From Bacillus testis (GTDB lineage Bacteria > Bacillota > Bacilli > Bacillales > DSM-1321): a stretch of DNA of 60,040 nucleotides. The stretch covers positions 396,352 through 456,391 of the forward strand of contig NZ_LN851186.1 of assembly GCF_001243895.1 (NCBI RefSeq). Reading direction: 5' to 3'. The notes under the pieces were generated by a model. The model was given only the letters and a program-made list of their open reading frames with translations. It was not told the origin of the DNA and did not search any database. Below are positions 26,263 to 34,379 of this stretch, piece by piece; the first letter of the stretch is position 1; the number at the start of each line of letters is the position of its first letter. Made by a program: the position numbers and the translations under genes.

Positions 26263-27201
26263 TTAATCGAGTTTCCGCACTTCAAACGGAGCAAGCATTT
26301 CTTCAATAGATCCGCGCTGCGGTTCATACCACTTCGGCAGCATCAGTTTTGTGCCCAGTTCTTCTCGTGTTTCATCGATTGTGAATCCTGGTGGATCTGT
26401 AGCAATCTCAAACAAGATGCTGCCTGGTTCCCGAAAGTAAACAGCGTTGAAATACTGCCGTTCTTTTACTGGGGTCACCTGCATTCCTTCCGTTTCAAGA
26501 TAGTCCTTCCAGTCAAGCTGATCGGCATCATTCTCTGCTCTCCAGGCAATATGGTGCACAGTGCCGACCCCCATTTGGCCTTTAGGCATAACGGTTTGTT
26601 TGACATCGATTCTATTTCCCAGGTCTCCGATTGATTGATATCTGACAAAGTCTTTATCTTTACCCACTTTTGTAAGCCCCATAACCTTTTCAAGCAAGAG
26701 GCCTGTTTGCTCGGGCTGGGCAGTTAGGAGGGTGGCGCCGGCAAACCCTTTAATGGCTACCTTTGAAGAGAATCCGTCATTCGCCCACGCGTTGGCCGGA
26801 CCTTCTTCCCGTTCAACAAGTTCGATGTGCAAGCCATGAAGATCATCAAAAAGCAGGGAATCTTCACCGAAGCGTGTAATTTTTAAGTATTCGATATTAT
26901 AGGCGTGAAGACGCTTTTCCCAGAAAGGAAAGGAACCCGGCGGCACAGCGTATGAAGTGATGCCTACCTGGCCGCTGCCATTCTTTCCTTGATGGGCGCC
27001 GGGCCACGGGAAAAAGGTAATAATGGTACCAGGATTTCCTATTTCATCGCCGAAATAGAGATGATAGGTTCCGGGATCATCAAAGTTGATTGTTTTTTTG
27101 ACGAGGCGAAGGCCGAGGAAACCAGCATAAAAGTCGGCATTTTCCTGAGGGTGGCCTACTATGGCAGTAATATGGTGTATGCCTTTTGTTTGTTTTGTCA
27201 T
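26263..27201 (-). CDS. mhqE: MhqE/MhqO-type ring-cleaving dioxygenase (glyoxalase fold)
   Basis: 312 aa from ATG 27201, behind AAGGAG; the longer frame to 27228 starts before that site. Two vicinal-oxygen-chelate modules: IHHITAIVGHPQENADFYAG at the start and VGTVHHIAWRAENDADQLDW in the middle, giving the His ligands, with a downstream Glu in ILFEIATDPPGF. The family opens hydroquinone/2-methylhydroquinone rings. The gene order mhqE-mhqD is as in the B. subtilis yodED operon. MhqR itself is not in this window. Confidence 0.9.
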   Translation of the reverse strand: MTKQTKGIHHITAIVGHPQENADFYAGFLGLRLVKKTINFDDPGTYHLYFGDEIGNPGTIITFFPWPGAHQGKNGSGQVGITSYAVPPGSFPFWEKRLHAYNIEYLKITRFGEDSLLFDDLHGLHIELVEREEGPANAWANDGFSSKVAIKGFAGATLLTAQPEQTGLLLEKVMGLTKVGKDKDFVRYQSIGDLGNRIDVKQTVMPKGQMGVGTVHHIAWRAENDADQLDWKDYLETEGMQVTPVKERQYFNAVYFREPGSILFEIATDPPGFTIDETREELGTKLMLPKWYEPQRGSIEEMLAPFEVRKLD

Positions 27202-27244
27202 ATAGAATACTCCTTTCGAAAAGGCCAATTATTTCTAATTTAAA

Positions 27245-27262
27245 TATCTCTAATTAGAGATA
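27245..27262. promoter_or_regulatory. MhqR-type operator, perfect 18-bp palindrome
   Basis: TATCTCTAATTAGAGATA is a perfect inverted repeat with the TATCTC...GAGATA arms of the B. subtilis MhqR box, 44 bp upstream of mhqE. It also lies in the divergent gap before the ADH-like gene (27376), so both may respond to quinones. Confidence 0.85.
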
Positions 27263-27375
27263 ATCGTACGTCTTTTTATCTGGAACGTCAAAAAATGTGC
27301 TTCTGCTGTTTTTGGCGTCAAGGAGGCGGCAAATCAGAACAGTTTAAAAGCCAGGATAAAAGAGGGGGCGTTTAT

Positions 27376-28554
27376 ATGAAAGGAAGTTTTACATGTAACA
27401 TACCTACAATAATTGAGTTCGGCACAAAAAAGGTCCATCTACTGCTCGATTACATCAAAGAAATGAAGGGGAGCCGCGCGATGGTTGTGACCAATCAAAA
27501 GGCGGTGCAATCGGGTATAGCAGAGAGGGTGGCCAAAATACTGGATCATGGGAGGATTCCTTATCTTCTGTATGATTCTGTTCCATTGCACCCGCTAGAT
27601 ACAGATTGTATGGAAGCTTTTCGCAGGGCAAAAAAAGAAAAAGTGGATCTATTAATCGGCCTTGGAAGCGGGGAGTGTATCGATATGGCTAAAGTGGTAG
27701 GTGTGCTTTTAGCGCATGGGGGTACTGCCCGGGAACGGTTCGGCCCGCATACACTTATCGCTGATAGCACACCACTCATTGCCATCCCTACTGTGTTGGG
27801 AACAGGCAGTGCCACTTCCTTTTTGGCAACGGTGACTGATGCCAAGACCTTACGTAAAAGGGTCATTTACGATCGCCGGATTGCCCCGAAAGTCGCCATA
27901 TTGGATCCCGATATAACAGATCGCCTCTCTGCGCGCACGATGGCTTTTGATGGGTTGGCTGCCTTGGCCCAAGCTGTTGATGCCTATACACAGAGAGAAG
28001 CAGATCCTTTTTCAGAAGCTTTGTCCGGGTATGCAATCGAATTGATGGCCGGTCAATTCCAGCGGGATTTAGAAGAGATGGAAGCTAGGCAACGATTGAT
28101 GATGGGCGGCTTGATGGCAGGAATTGCATACAACTTTGCGGAAGCGAAAACGGTTCGTATAATGGCTGAATCATTAAGCGGCCTGTACGGCATGCGGTCA
28201 GAAGAGGCCTGCATCCTAGCCTTGCCGGTTGTATTTGAATACCATATGCCGTTTTATCTTCAAAAACATGCTGAAGCGGCTAAAAAGTTGGGAGTGGATC
28301 CAAGGGGGAAAACAACGGAAGAAACGGCTTGTGAAGCCATCGAGAAATGGAAAACGCTTGCCGCTCCGTTGACTTTGGATCCGGTTGGCTCGATTGCTCT
28401 ACCTGAGGCAAGGTGCTCCGAAGCGGAAGAATTAGCTGCGCGGGCTGCACATCTTTCCTCAGATATGGCAACACGCGGCCCATTGACGCAAAAAGAGTTT
28501 ATTCTTTTATTTGGACAAGCGCTTTCTGGAGGAAAAAGAGGGGAAACAGAATAA
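27376..28554 (+). CDS. Iron-containing alcohol dehydrogenase homologue lacking all metal ligands
   Basis: 392 aa from ATG 27376, preceded by GAGGGGG. Overall fold of group III Fe-dependent alcohol dehydrogenases: IIEFGTKKV, the NAD(P) loop GLGSGECIDMAK, and PTVLGTGSATS. Aligned with FucO-type enzymes, however, the metal ligands Asp-x3-His become Ala195 and Gln199, and the later His ligands become Arg261 and Ser275; the catalytic His becomes Glu265. A normal metal site is therefore absent. The gene is divergent from mhqED with the MhqR-type operator between. It may be a cofactor-binding pseudoenzyme, or use another chemistry. Confidence 0.75.
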   Translation: MKGSFTCNIPTIIEFGTKKVHLLLDYIKEMKGSRAMVVTNQKAVQSGIAERVAKILDHGRIPYLLYDSVPLHPLDTDCMEAFRRAKKEKVDLLIGLGSGECIDMAKVVGVLLAHGGTARERFGPHTLIADSTPLIAIPTVLGTGSATSFLATVTDAKTLRKRVIYDRRIAPKVAILDPDITDRLSARTMAFDGLAALAQAVDAYTQREADPFSEALSGYAIELMAGQFQRDLEEMEARQRLMMGGLMAGIAYNFAEAKTVRIMAESLSGLYGMRSEEACILALPVVFEYHMPFYLQKHAEAAKKLGVDPRGKTTEETACEAIEKWKTLAAPLTLDPVGSIALPEARCSEAEELAARAAHLSSDMATRGPLTQKEFILLFGQALSGGKRGETE

Positions 28555-28609
28555 GTGAAGGGTGAATCGAATAGGCAGGCCCCAAGCCCAAGGGATTGGA
28601 CCTGCCTTG

Positions 28610-29272
28610 CTATTTGATCTGATAGTTTGTCCGCCTGATGTATATTTCTTTTTTGCCGGCCGGTATGCTACAAGCGATCAGCCCTTGTGCTGCATAATAG
28701 GTAAGCATAATCCAAACAGCCGCATGGTTGACGGAAGAAACGAATAAATTCCACGATAGGATACTGTCCGAAGTGATGAATAAAAGGCTCCCTATTGCCG
28801 CGTATAGATTTCTGGTCATAATGGCTGCCCAACCCATCAGTGAAATGGCAAGGATATAAATGATCACAGGAATAATCAGGGAGGATTGCTCCGATTGCTG
28901 CAAAGCGTTGACCATTTTCCAGCCCATATAGACACCGTAGATGGCAATGGGAAGGAGCGATAAAGCAGGCAGCAGGCCTTCTTTTTTGCGCGTCAAGAAA
29001 GCTCCGATGTAAAAGAGATGGCCTATCAGGAAAAAAACCAGGCCCGGAAGAAAAGCGAAAATAATGAATGCATCTCCAAGCATGCAAAAGGCAAGGCCGG
29101 CCAAGATCCATCTTTTTAGATGCGAGTTGGGGCGCATCCATACCATCAAGAGTAAAAGGACAAGAGGAATTATTTTAAATAGCAAGTGGACGGAATCCTT
29201 TTCCTTCGGTATCTCAAAAGTGAATAAGAGTGAAGCAACGGCAAATAAAATCAAGATAAACGTTCTTTTCAA
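28610..29272 (-). CDS. YhhN/TMEM86-family membrane protein (lysoplasmalogenase-like)
   Basis: 220 aa, about eight hydrophobic segments. The family signature is visible as MLGDAFIIFAFLPGLVFFLIG followed by HLFYIGAF, and later FITSDSILSWNLF, with the conserved Asp residues thought to form the active site. Animal members hydrolyse lysoplasmalogens; bacterial roles are little known. Start is TTG 29272, nine nt behind AAGGAGG. Convergent with the ADH-like gene. Confidence 0.75.
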   Translation of the reverse strand: MKRTFILILFAVASLLFTFEIPKEKDSVHLLFKIIPLVLLLLMVWMRPNSHLKRWILAGLAFCMLGDAFIIFAFLPGLVFFLIGHLFYIGAFLTRKKEGLLPALSLLPIAIYGVYMGWKMVNALQQSEQSSLIIPVIIYILAISLMGWAAIMTRNLYAAIGSLLFITSDSILSWNLFVSSVNHAAVWIMLTYYAAQGLIACSIPAGKKEIYIRRTNYQIK

Positions 29273-29462
29273 GTATCACTGCCTCCTTCGCATTCGGGGT
29301 TATGTGTATATTCGCTGCTCTGGACAAAAACCCTCTCTATCCTGGCAAAAAAAGAAGCAGGATACATGGTAGGGACCCTTCATAGAATGAAGAAAGGAAA
29401 TGGGCGTTTTATGGCGAATATGTAGGTGAATGGGAAAATGGTGGATGAATGGAGGGCTTTCA

Positions 29463-30503
29463 TTGGCGATGAGGGAAGAGGAAATGATGCATCCCGCCGT
29501 TTATGAATTCGGCTATACGGAACTAAAGCCAAGCTACAGGATCGACCTTAGAAATCCGACGAATAAGAATCTTGACCAATTCATCAATGCAAATCAAGTG
29601 CTTGATTGGTCGCAAGTCACGTGGAAAGCGATTGGCAAGCCCTATGAAGTCAAAAGCGTGGCTCGTTCAAAAAAAGAATGGGAAAAAGAAAATGGGGATA
29701 TGTCTGCGAAAACATCTTGGGAATTCTTCAATAAATCTTTTCATGAGTGGTTTGTGAAAGATGTGCCCGCCGAATTATCGCAGGCAAAAAAAGAGATGCG
29801 CCGGCATTTGGCGCGCTTTAAGTTAGGTGATGTGAAAGAAGCGCTTGGAGAAACAATCCGCTTATCCATTTGGAATTATGTCCACCGCATATCTGATGGC
29901 ATCTGGGATCCGCGGGGAAAACGGGCACTATTTGAAGGACTGGATCTGCAGAAGCCGCGAATCCTGTTCCTTGGTGCGGCAGAAGGCTATGAAGCCATGC
30001 AATTTTATGCGATGTATCCTGGAGGAGAAGTGGTTATGGTCGATTACGATGAATTTTGTGCGACAGACCGTTTCGGCCATTTTCCAGAGCGTTATCCGTT
30101 CCTTGGCATCAATCCATCATCGGGCCACCCAAAAGTATGGCATAAAGAAAAAATGAACATCGAGTATGTAATTGATGATATCCGCAATCTTTCATTCGGG
30201 AAGGAATTTGATGTGGTGATCAGCGTCGGGCTTCTTGAGCATTTCCCCGACCGATATAAGCAGGAGGTCATGGACTGGCATAGGAAGTTTTTAAAACCTG
30301 GAGGATATGCCATTATGACGACGCCAAGATCGCAGCTGAAATCCAAATTATTTTATGAAATTATGGCGGATGTCATGAATCATACTTACCGGGAGTTGAT
30401 GGATATCAGGCAGATGGGTTTGTACGTTTATGAGGGCGGCTTTGAGATCCTCCGCCATGGTTATATAAAGGTCCATAACGGAATCGTCGCCCGGCCGCGA
30501 TAG
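29463..30503 (+). CDS. SAM-dependent methyltransferase-like protein with a long N-terminal extension
   Basis: 346 aa from TTG 29463, six nt behind GGAGGG; ATG 29469 and ATGs near 29484 are alternatives. Residues 1-150 are unlike anything I recognise. The methyltransferase core starts at ILFLGAAEGYEAMQFYAMYP (motif I, G-A-A-E-G instead of GxGxG), the acidic end of strand 2 is VVMVDYDE, and FDVVISVGLLEHFPD is post-I/motif IV, followed by LKPGGYAIMTTP. It looks active, but the acceptor substrate is unknown. A GNAT acetyltransferase follows in the same direction. Confidence 0.65.
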   Translation: MAMREEEMMHPAVYEFGYTELKPSYRIDLRNPTNKNLDQFINANQVLDWSQVTWKAIGKPYEVKSVARSKKEWEKENGDMSAKTSWEFFNKSFHEWFVKDVPAELSQAKKEMRRHLARFKLGDVKEALGETIRLSIWNYVHRISDGIWDPRGKRALFEGLDLQKPRILFLGAAEGYEAMQFYAMYPGGEVVMVDYDEFCATDRFGHFPERYPFLGINPSSGHPKVWHKEKMNIEYVIDDIRNLSFGKEFDVVISVGLLEHFPDRYKQEVMDWHRKFLKPGGYAIMTTPRSQLKSKLFYEIMADVMNHTYRELMDIRQMGLYVYEGGFEILRHGYIKVHNGIVARPR

Positions 30504-30615
30504 AGATTTGGGCCAAACCGGCTTACGGATTCTGGGGAAAAGATTCAATTGTTTAAGAGAAAGCAAGAATGTCTTTTCAAAAGTGTTCTCACTATAAAAG
30601 AATAGGGGCATTAAT

Positions 30616-31440
30616 ATGTTAACCGAACACCAATTAAACGAAATTCAACAATTACAGCAGGAATGCGAGCAGTATGACGGCATTCAGTTGAAATTGAATA
30701 TTCCCACACTATCAAGCAGAAAGGAAGAATGCGAAATCCTTCATTATGGCCGCGAAAAGCTTGCTGCATTCATCGCTTTCTATAAATTCGGCAATGAAGT
30801 GGAAGTCTGCGGGATGGTCCATCCGGATTACCGCCGAAAAGGAGTGTTCAGCTTATTATTTGATAGGCTGATGGCCATGATTCCTGATGGAGAACAGATC
30901 CTTCTCAATGCGCCGGCGGGTTCTCTTTCGGCCAAAAAATGGCTGGAGAAGCATCGGGCATCCTATGAATTTTCGGAAATCCAAATGAAATGGAATCCTT
31001 TATTTCCATTGGAGCAGGATGGAGGTGCAACTCCTGTCACACTCAGGAAAGCTATGCCAAAAGATGTCCCTTTTCAAATGGAACTTGATGCCCTTTGTTT
31101 TGGAATAAAGGACGCGCAGGCATCCGATTACGATGGCCCTTTCAAAGAGGGGAGCGGTAAAGATGCCTATATGATTGGGCATAATGGTGCGGCGGTCGGC
31201 AAAATCCAGGTGTCCCGCAACAAAGATGAAACGTGGATCAATGGCTTTGCCATCCATCCGGACGAACAAGGAAAAGGAATCGGGGCAAGTGCTTTAAGGC
31301 AGACGGTTAGCCTTGAAGCACAAAGACAGGAAGATCTCCGCCTCGAAGTGGCTGTGAAAAACGAGCGAGCACTTCAGTTGTATAAACGAAGCGGATTTGA
31401 GGCATATCATACGCAGGATTATTATGCGTATGCAAGATAA
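30616..31440 (+). CDS. Tandem GNAT N-acetyltransferase
   Basis: 274 aa with two GNAT modules. The first (about 35-135) has GMVHPDYRRKGVFSLLFDRL, the R/Q-x-x-G-x-A acetyl-CoA loop in degenerate form. The second (about 140-274) has GFAIHPDEQGKGIGASALRQ and the C-terminal AVKNERALQLYKRSGFEAYH, typical of an active RimI-like domain. The first module probably serves substrate binding. Acceptor unknown. It lies 113 bp after the methyltransferase. Confidence 0.8.
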   Translation: MLTEHQLNEIQQLQQECEQYDGIQLKLNIPTLSSRKEECEILHYGREKLAAFIAFYKFGNEVEVCGMVHPDYRRKGVFSLLFDRLMAMIPDGEQILLNAPAGSLSAKKWLEKHRASYEFSEIQMKWNPLFPLEQDGGATPVTLRKAMPKDVPFQMELDALCFGIKDAQASDYDGPFKEGSGKDAYMIGHNGAAVGKIQVSRNKDETWINGFAIHPDEQGKGIGASALRQTVSLEAQRQEDLRLEVAVKNERALQLYKRSGFEAYHTQDYYAYAR

Positions 31441-31455
31441 AGCATCGTAATGATG

Positions 31456-31476
31456 GCACTCACCAAGTGCTTTTAC
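31456..31476 (+). terminator. Weak terminator after the GNAT gene
   Basis: GGCACT...AGTGCTTTT small hairpin with a short T-run. Confidence 0.5.
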
Positions 31477-31679
31477 TTTATGAATTCCATGGTACCATCC
31501 GTCAGCCATGGCGTTTTTTATCATACTCAACGTCCAGCTCATTTGTCGACGGTCTTACCTGTTGACTTGTGGTCTCATAAAACGAAACCTTTTTAGGTAT
31601 TGAGTCATCCATCTTATCACCAGTCTATTTTCTAAAAGGTGGTTGTTTTTAAATAAGGTGAGTGATTGATCATAAGGTT

Positions 31680-31830
31680 GATTGATAGGAGCGGAAGGTG
31701 CGAGACTCCTGCGGGATCAGCGGGACAGGTGAGACCCCACAGGCGATGCGCGCCGAGGAGGCTCACCGCCCGCCCCGCGGAAAGCGAGCATCCTGGAGCG
31801 GATATCAATCGTCGCTTGCACCTTGGCTCT
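31680..31830. repeat. GC-rich dispersed Bacillaceae repeat with nested inverted repeats
   Basis: Bounded by GATTGATA (31680-31687) and TATCAATC (31803-31810). Just inside, AAGGTGCGAG (31695-31704) pairs with CTTGCACCTT (31815-31824). The core contains GGTGAG...CTCACC and the GACTCCTGCGGGATCAGCGG / CCCGCGGAAAGCGAGC blocks that I remember from intergenic repeats of many Bacillus genomes. It is much richer in GC than its surroundings. Open frames inside it are artefacts of composition. Confidence 0.7.
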
Positions 31831-32051
31831 TTTTTTACTTTTTTAAAAGGAGGTATTGAAGCCGTTTTTCTATTTTGTTCATTGAAAAGATTGTTTTTCA
31901 ACACTGTGAAAGCATCGTAATAGATGCTTTTTATTTTTTTACTGTATTTCTTAGAACCGGCCAGTTGAATAAAGAACAAGTGTAGGGGGATGAAAGGAAA
32001 CCCAACGATTAAAGTTTCACTTTATGTAATTTTAAAATAAGGAGGGATAGT
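31831..32051. other. Gene-free stretch with a terminator-like hairpin
   Basis: AAAGCATCgtaataGATGCTTT (31911-31932) followed by a T-run is the only clear structure. One of the recurrent AAAGTTTCACT elements lies near 32011. No coding region seen. Confidence 0.45.
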
Positions 32052-32565
32052 GTGAATAGAATAATCGTGATTGGCGTTTCTGCTGGAGTGGGGAAGTCTA
32101 CCTTCAGCCTTGGGCGCCATCCTGCAGCTTCCTGTCTACCATCTTGATGCTTATTTTTGGAAACCAGGCTGGATTCAAGCAGAAGAAGAGGAATTTAGAT
32201 TAGCACAAGAAGAATTGGCCAGGGAGGAAAAGTGGATTATAGACGGCAATTACAGCAGTTCTCTGCCAACTCGTATGGAAAGGGCGGATACCATTATTTA
32301 TTTAGAACTCCCTTTGCGGACATGCCTTTATCGAGTGCTCAAAAGAAGGGTAGCTAACCACGGAAAAACAAGGATGGATATGGCGGAAGGATGCCCGGAT
32401 AAAATGGATGTTGCATTCATCCATTTTATGATCAGTACGTATAAGGCAAGAAAAGCGGCTATGCACAAAAGATTGAAGGAGGCATCAACCACAAAAGAGG
32501 TAGTCATCCTGAAAAGCAAAGGGGAGGTGGATGGCTACCTCCGTACATTAAAAATCACCAGTTAA
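32052..32565 (+). pseudogene. Frameshifted FlaR/adenylate-kinase-like P-loop kinase
   Basis: A GTG at 32052, well placed behind GGAGGG, opens MNRIIVIGVSAGVGKSTFS with an intact P-loop (GVSAGVGKST), but this frame stops soon after. The rest of the protein continues in the +1 frame from about 32110 with LGAILQLPVYHLDAYFWKPG, WIIDGNYSSSLPTRMERADT and the C-terminal helices to 32565. Family members have about three residues between STF and LG; only four bases remain, so roughly five were lost. It is either an inactivated gene, a sequencing error, or (less likely) programmed frameshifting. The family has been called topology modulation/FlaR; its function is poorly known. Confidence 0.75.
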
Positions 32566-32566
32566 T

Positions 32567-33043
32567 TTAATCCTCAGCTGAATGAGACATCCATGTTTGC
32601 AGGAACTCTTCTTCTGACATGACCGCAAATCCTTCTTTTCGCAACAATGCTGCCGTCACGCCTTCCCCTTTTTGCTTCACTCCCTGAAAAGATCCATCAT
32701 AAATGGAAGTAGACCCGCAAGAAGGACTGTTTTCCTTTAATACAACAAGAGTAGCGTTAATTTGCCGGGCATACGCAAGTGTCTTATTGGCACCATTGAT
32801 AAAAGCCTGCGTCACATCTTTTCCTGAAGCTGTCAGCACTTGGGCCTTCCCCTCAAGAACGTCTCTGCCCGTACCTCCCTGAATCTCTGCGGGCTCCCGA
32901 GGGGTGGATAATCCGCCCAGTAATTCCGGGCAAGCCATGACTGCTTTCTTTTCTTTGATTAATGTATGAAGTTTGGTTTCCAGGCAGTGGGTTGCATTAT
33001 AGCGGCACATGCTGCCTGCCAGACAGGAACTGATCAGAATCAT
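32567..33043 (-). CDS. DUF523/TudS-family desulfurase
   Basis: 158 aa. The three conserved cysteines of TudS (2-thiouracil desulfurase), which hold a [4Fe-4S] cluster, are visible: ISSCLAGSMCRY at the N-terminus, MACPELLGG, and LKENSPSCGS. TPREPAEIQGG is also a family hallmark. TudS-type enzymes remove sulfur from thiolated uracil; another thio-substrate is possible. AAGAGGGA precedes the ATG. Tail to tail with the broken kinase gene, separated by only one base. Confidence 0.85.
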   Translation of the reverse strand: MILISSCLAGSMCRYNATHCLETKLHTLIKEKKAVMACPELLGGLSTPREPAEIQGGTGRDVLEGKAQVLTASGKDVTQAFINGANKTLAYARQINATLVVLKENSPSCGSTSIYDGSFQGVKQKGEGVTAALLRKEGFAVMSEEEFLQTWMSHSAED

Positions 33044-33208
33044 GGGTGTTTCCCTCTTTCTTCAACTAGTTAAGATACCCTCTTACCATATCATGTGAAT
33101 GTTTTCGTAGAAAGAATCTGTTTACTGATTGGACAAAAGTAGGTTTTATTTTGATGTTTATTTCCTCTTTATGCAGGTAAAAAGGAAAGTGAAAAGAGGT
33201 GCGGAAAA

Positions 33209-33514
33209 ATGAATGCTGCTAATGTAAATATACTGAAATGGGTGACTGGCGGGCTGGAAGCTTTTCTGGGTATTCCTTTGATAGGGGGGACGGTCATCCT
33301 AAGCTTTTCATGGACTCCTCTGGCCATCATGTTCATTCTTCATATAATAGTCGTTGCTCTTGCCTATAATAATGGCATGAAAGCCACGGGAAACATACTG
33401 GGCATTGTTACTTCTGTTGTAGGGTGGATTCCGTTTCTGGGTATGATTTTACATATTTTGTCCGCCATTTTTATATTGATCGATGCTGCGCAAAACCAGA
33501 AAATGGCCAGCTGA
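33209..33514 (+). CDS. Small multi-pass membrane protein
   Basis: 101 aa, three hydrophobic segments (about 15-32, 35-52 and 62-92) with glycine-rich turns, such as GIPLIGGTVILSF and VTSVVGWIPFLGMILHILSA. AAAAGAGGTG precedes the ATG. It resembles small uncharacterised Bacillus membrane proteins of the DUF4870 type in layout only. No partner genes nearby. Confidence 0.6.
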   Translation: MNAANVNILKWVTGGLEAFLGIPLIGGTVILSFSWTPLAIMFILHIIVVALAYNNGMKATGNILGIVTSVVGWIPFLGMILHILSAIFILIDAAQNQKMAS

Positions 33515-33719
33515 TGCAAAAGAGGCGCCCCGGTAGGAGAGGTGCCTTTTCTCATGATTCCATCTTGATATCTCCACTGACGGTTTTTAGGGAGAGCCGA
33601 TGAAGAGTGCCCTATTTGTCTGCTTTTTTCCCAGGTGAAGAATATAAGCATCAAGAAGGAGAATAGATATCGGTTATGGGATAATGGAGAGAGATCATGT
33701 TCTATAAGGAGTGAATGCG

Positions 33720-34208
33720 ATGTATCAATCAGTTGATGAATTCCTAAAAGATTGGCAAGAGGAAGCAAGGATTACCCAAAAAGAACTGGATGTGCTGACG
33801 GATGAATCTTTGCAGCAGGAAGTGGCGCCTGGTTTCTTTAAGTTAGGTGAATTGGGTTGGCATCTTTCTTCTGTGTTAGGTTTCTTTTCAAAGGGGTTGG
33901 GACTTGAATTTCACGGGGTGGAAAAGGATGCTCCTGTTCCATCGTCCGCCAAGGAAATTGCGGAAACGTACAGAAAGATAACGGCTGATTTCGGGCAGGC
34001 GATCAAGGAGCAATGGTCTGACCAAGACATGGCGGAAGAGGTTTCTATGATGGGGAAACAGCTATCCAAGAGTGATCTTGTCAAACGATTGCTCAATCAT
34101 CAGACGCATCATCGAGGACAAATGACTGTTCTGATGCGTCAGGCAGGCCTTGTGATCCCTGGTGTGTATGGCCCTTCTAAAGAAGAAATGGAAGCGATGA
34201 AAAAATAA
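33720..34208 (+). CDS. DinB-family protein
   Basis: 162 aa from ATG 33720, eight nt behind AAGGAG; the GTG at 33711 overlaps that site. Classic DinB/YfiT pattern: GELGWHLSSVLGFF with the first metal His, and the C-terminal LLNHQTHHRGQMTVLMRQAG with the two others, followed by VIPGVYGP. Metal-dependent four-helix bundle, probably a thiol transferase or hydrolase; substrate unknown. More canonical than the other DinB gene at 18390. Confidence 0.85.
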   Translation: MYQSVDEFLKDWQEEARITQKELDVLTDESLQQEVAPGFFKLGELGWHLSSVLGFFSKGLGLEFHGVEKDAPVPSSAKEIAETYRKITADFGQAIKEQWSDQDMAEEVSMMGKQLSKSDLVKRLLNHQTHHRGQMTVLMRQAGLVIPGVYGPSKEEMEAMKK

Positions 34209-34230
34209 CCCGATTTCATAGTACAACATA

Positions 34231-34264
34231 AAGCGGACCTTTGGATAAAGGTCCGTTTTTTCCT
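34231..34264 (+). terminator. Terminator of the DinB gene
   Basis: GCGGACCTTT...AAAGGTCCG followed by TTTTTT. Confidence 0.8.
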
Positions 34265-34276
34265 GCTTTTTACTCT

Positions 34277-34298
34277 CTTAATCAAACGTTTGATTAAG
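34277..34298. promoter_or_regulatory. Perfect 22-bp palindromic operator upstream of the DHA2 exporter
   Basis: CTTAATCAAAC-GTTTGATTAAG is a perfect inverted repeat of the sort bound by TetR-family repressors, 81 bp before the exporter start. No TetR gene is adjacent, so the regulator is encoded elsewhere. Confidence 0.75.
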
Positions 34299-34379
34299 AA
34301 TTTTTTTGTGCAATTAGCCCATCCTAAAAAGAAAGAGTTAGTATCAAATCATTTTTTTACTTTCCTAAAGGAGAAAAGC

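Noticed and set aside
31666..31920. 84-aa open frame over the GC-rich repeat
   Set aside because: Arg/Pro-rich translation of a structured repeat, without a ribosome site or conserved motif.
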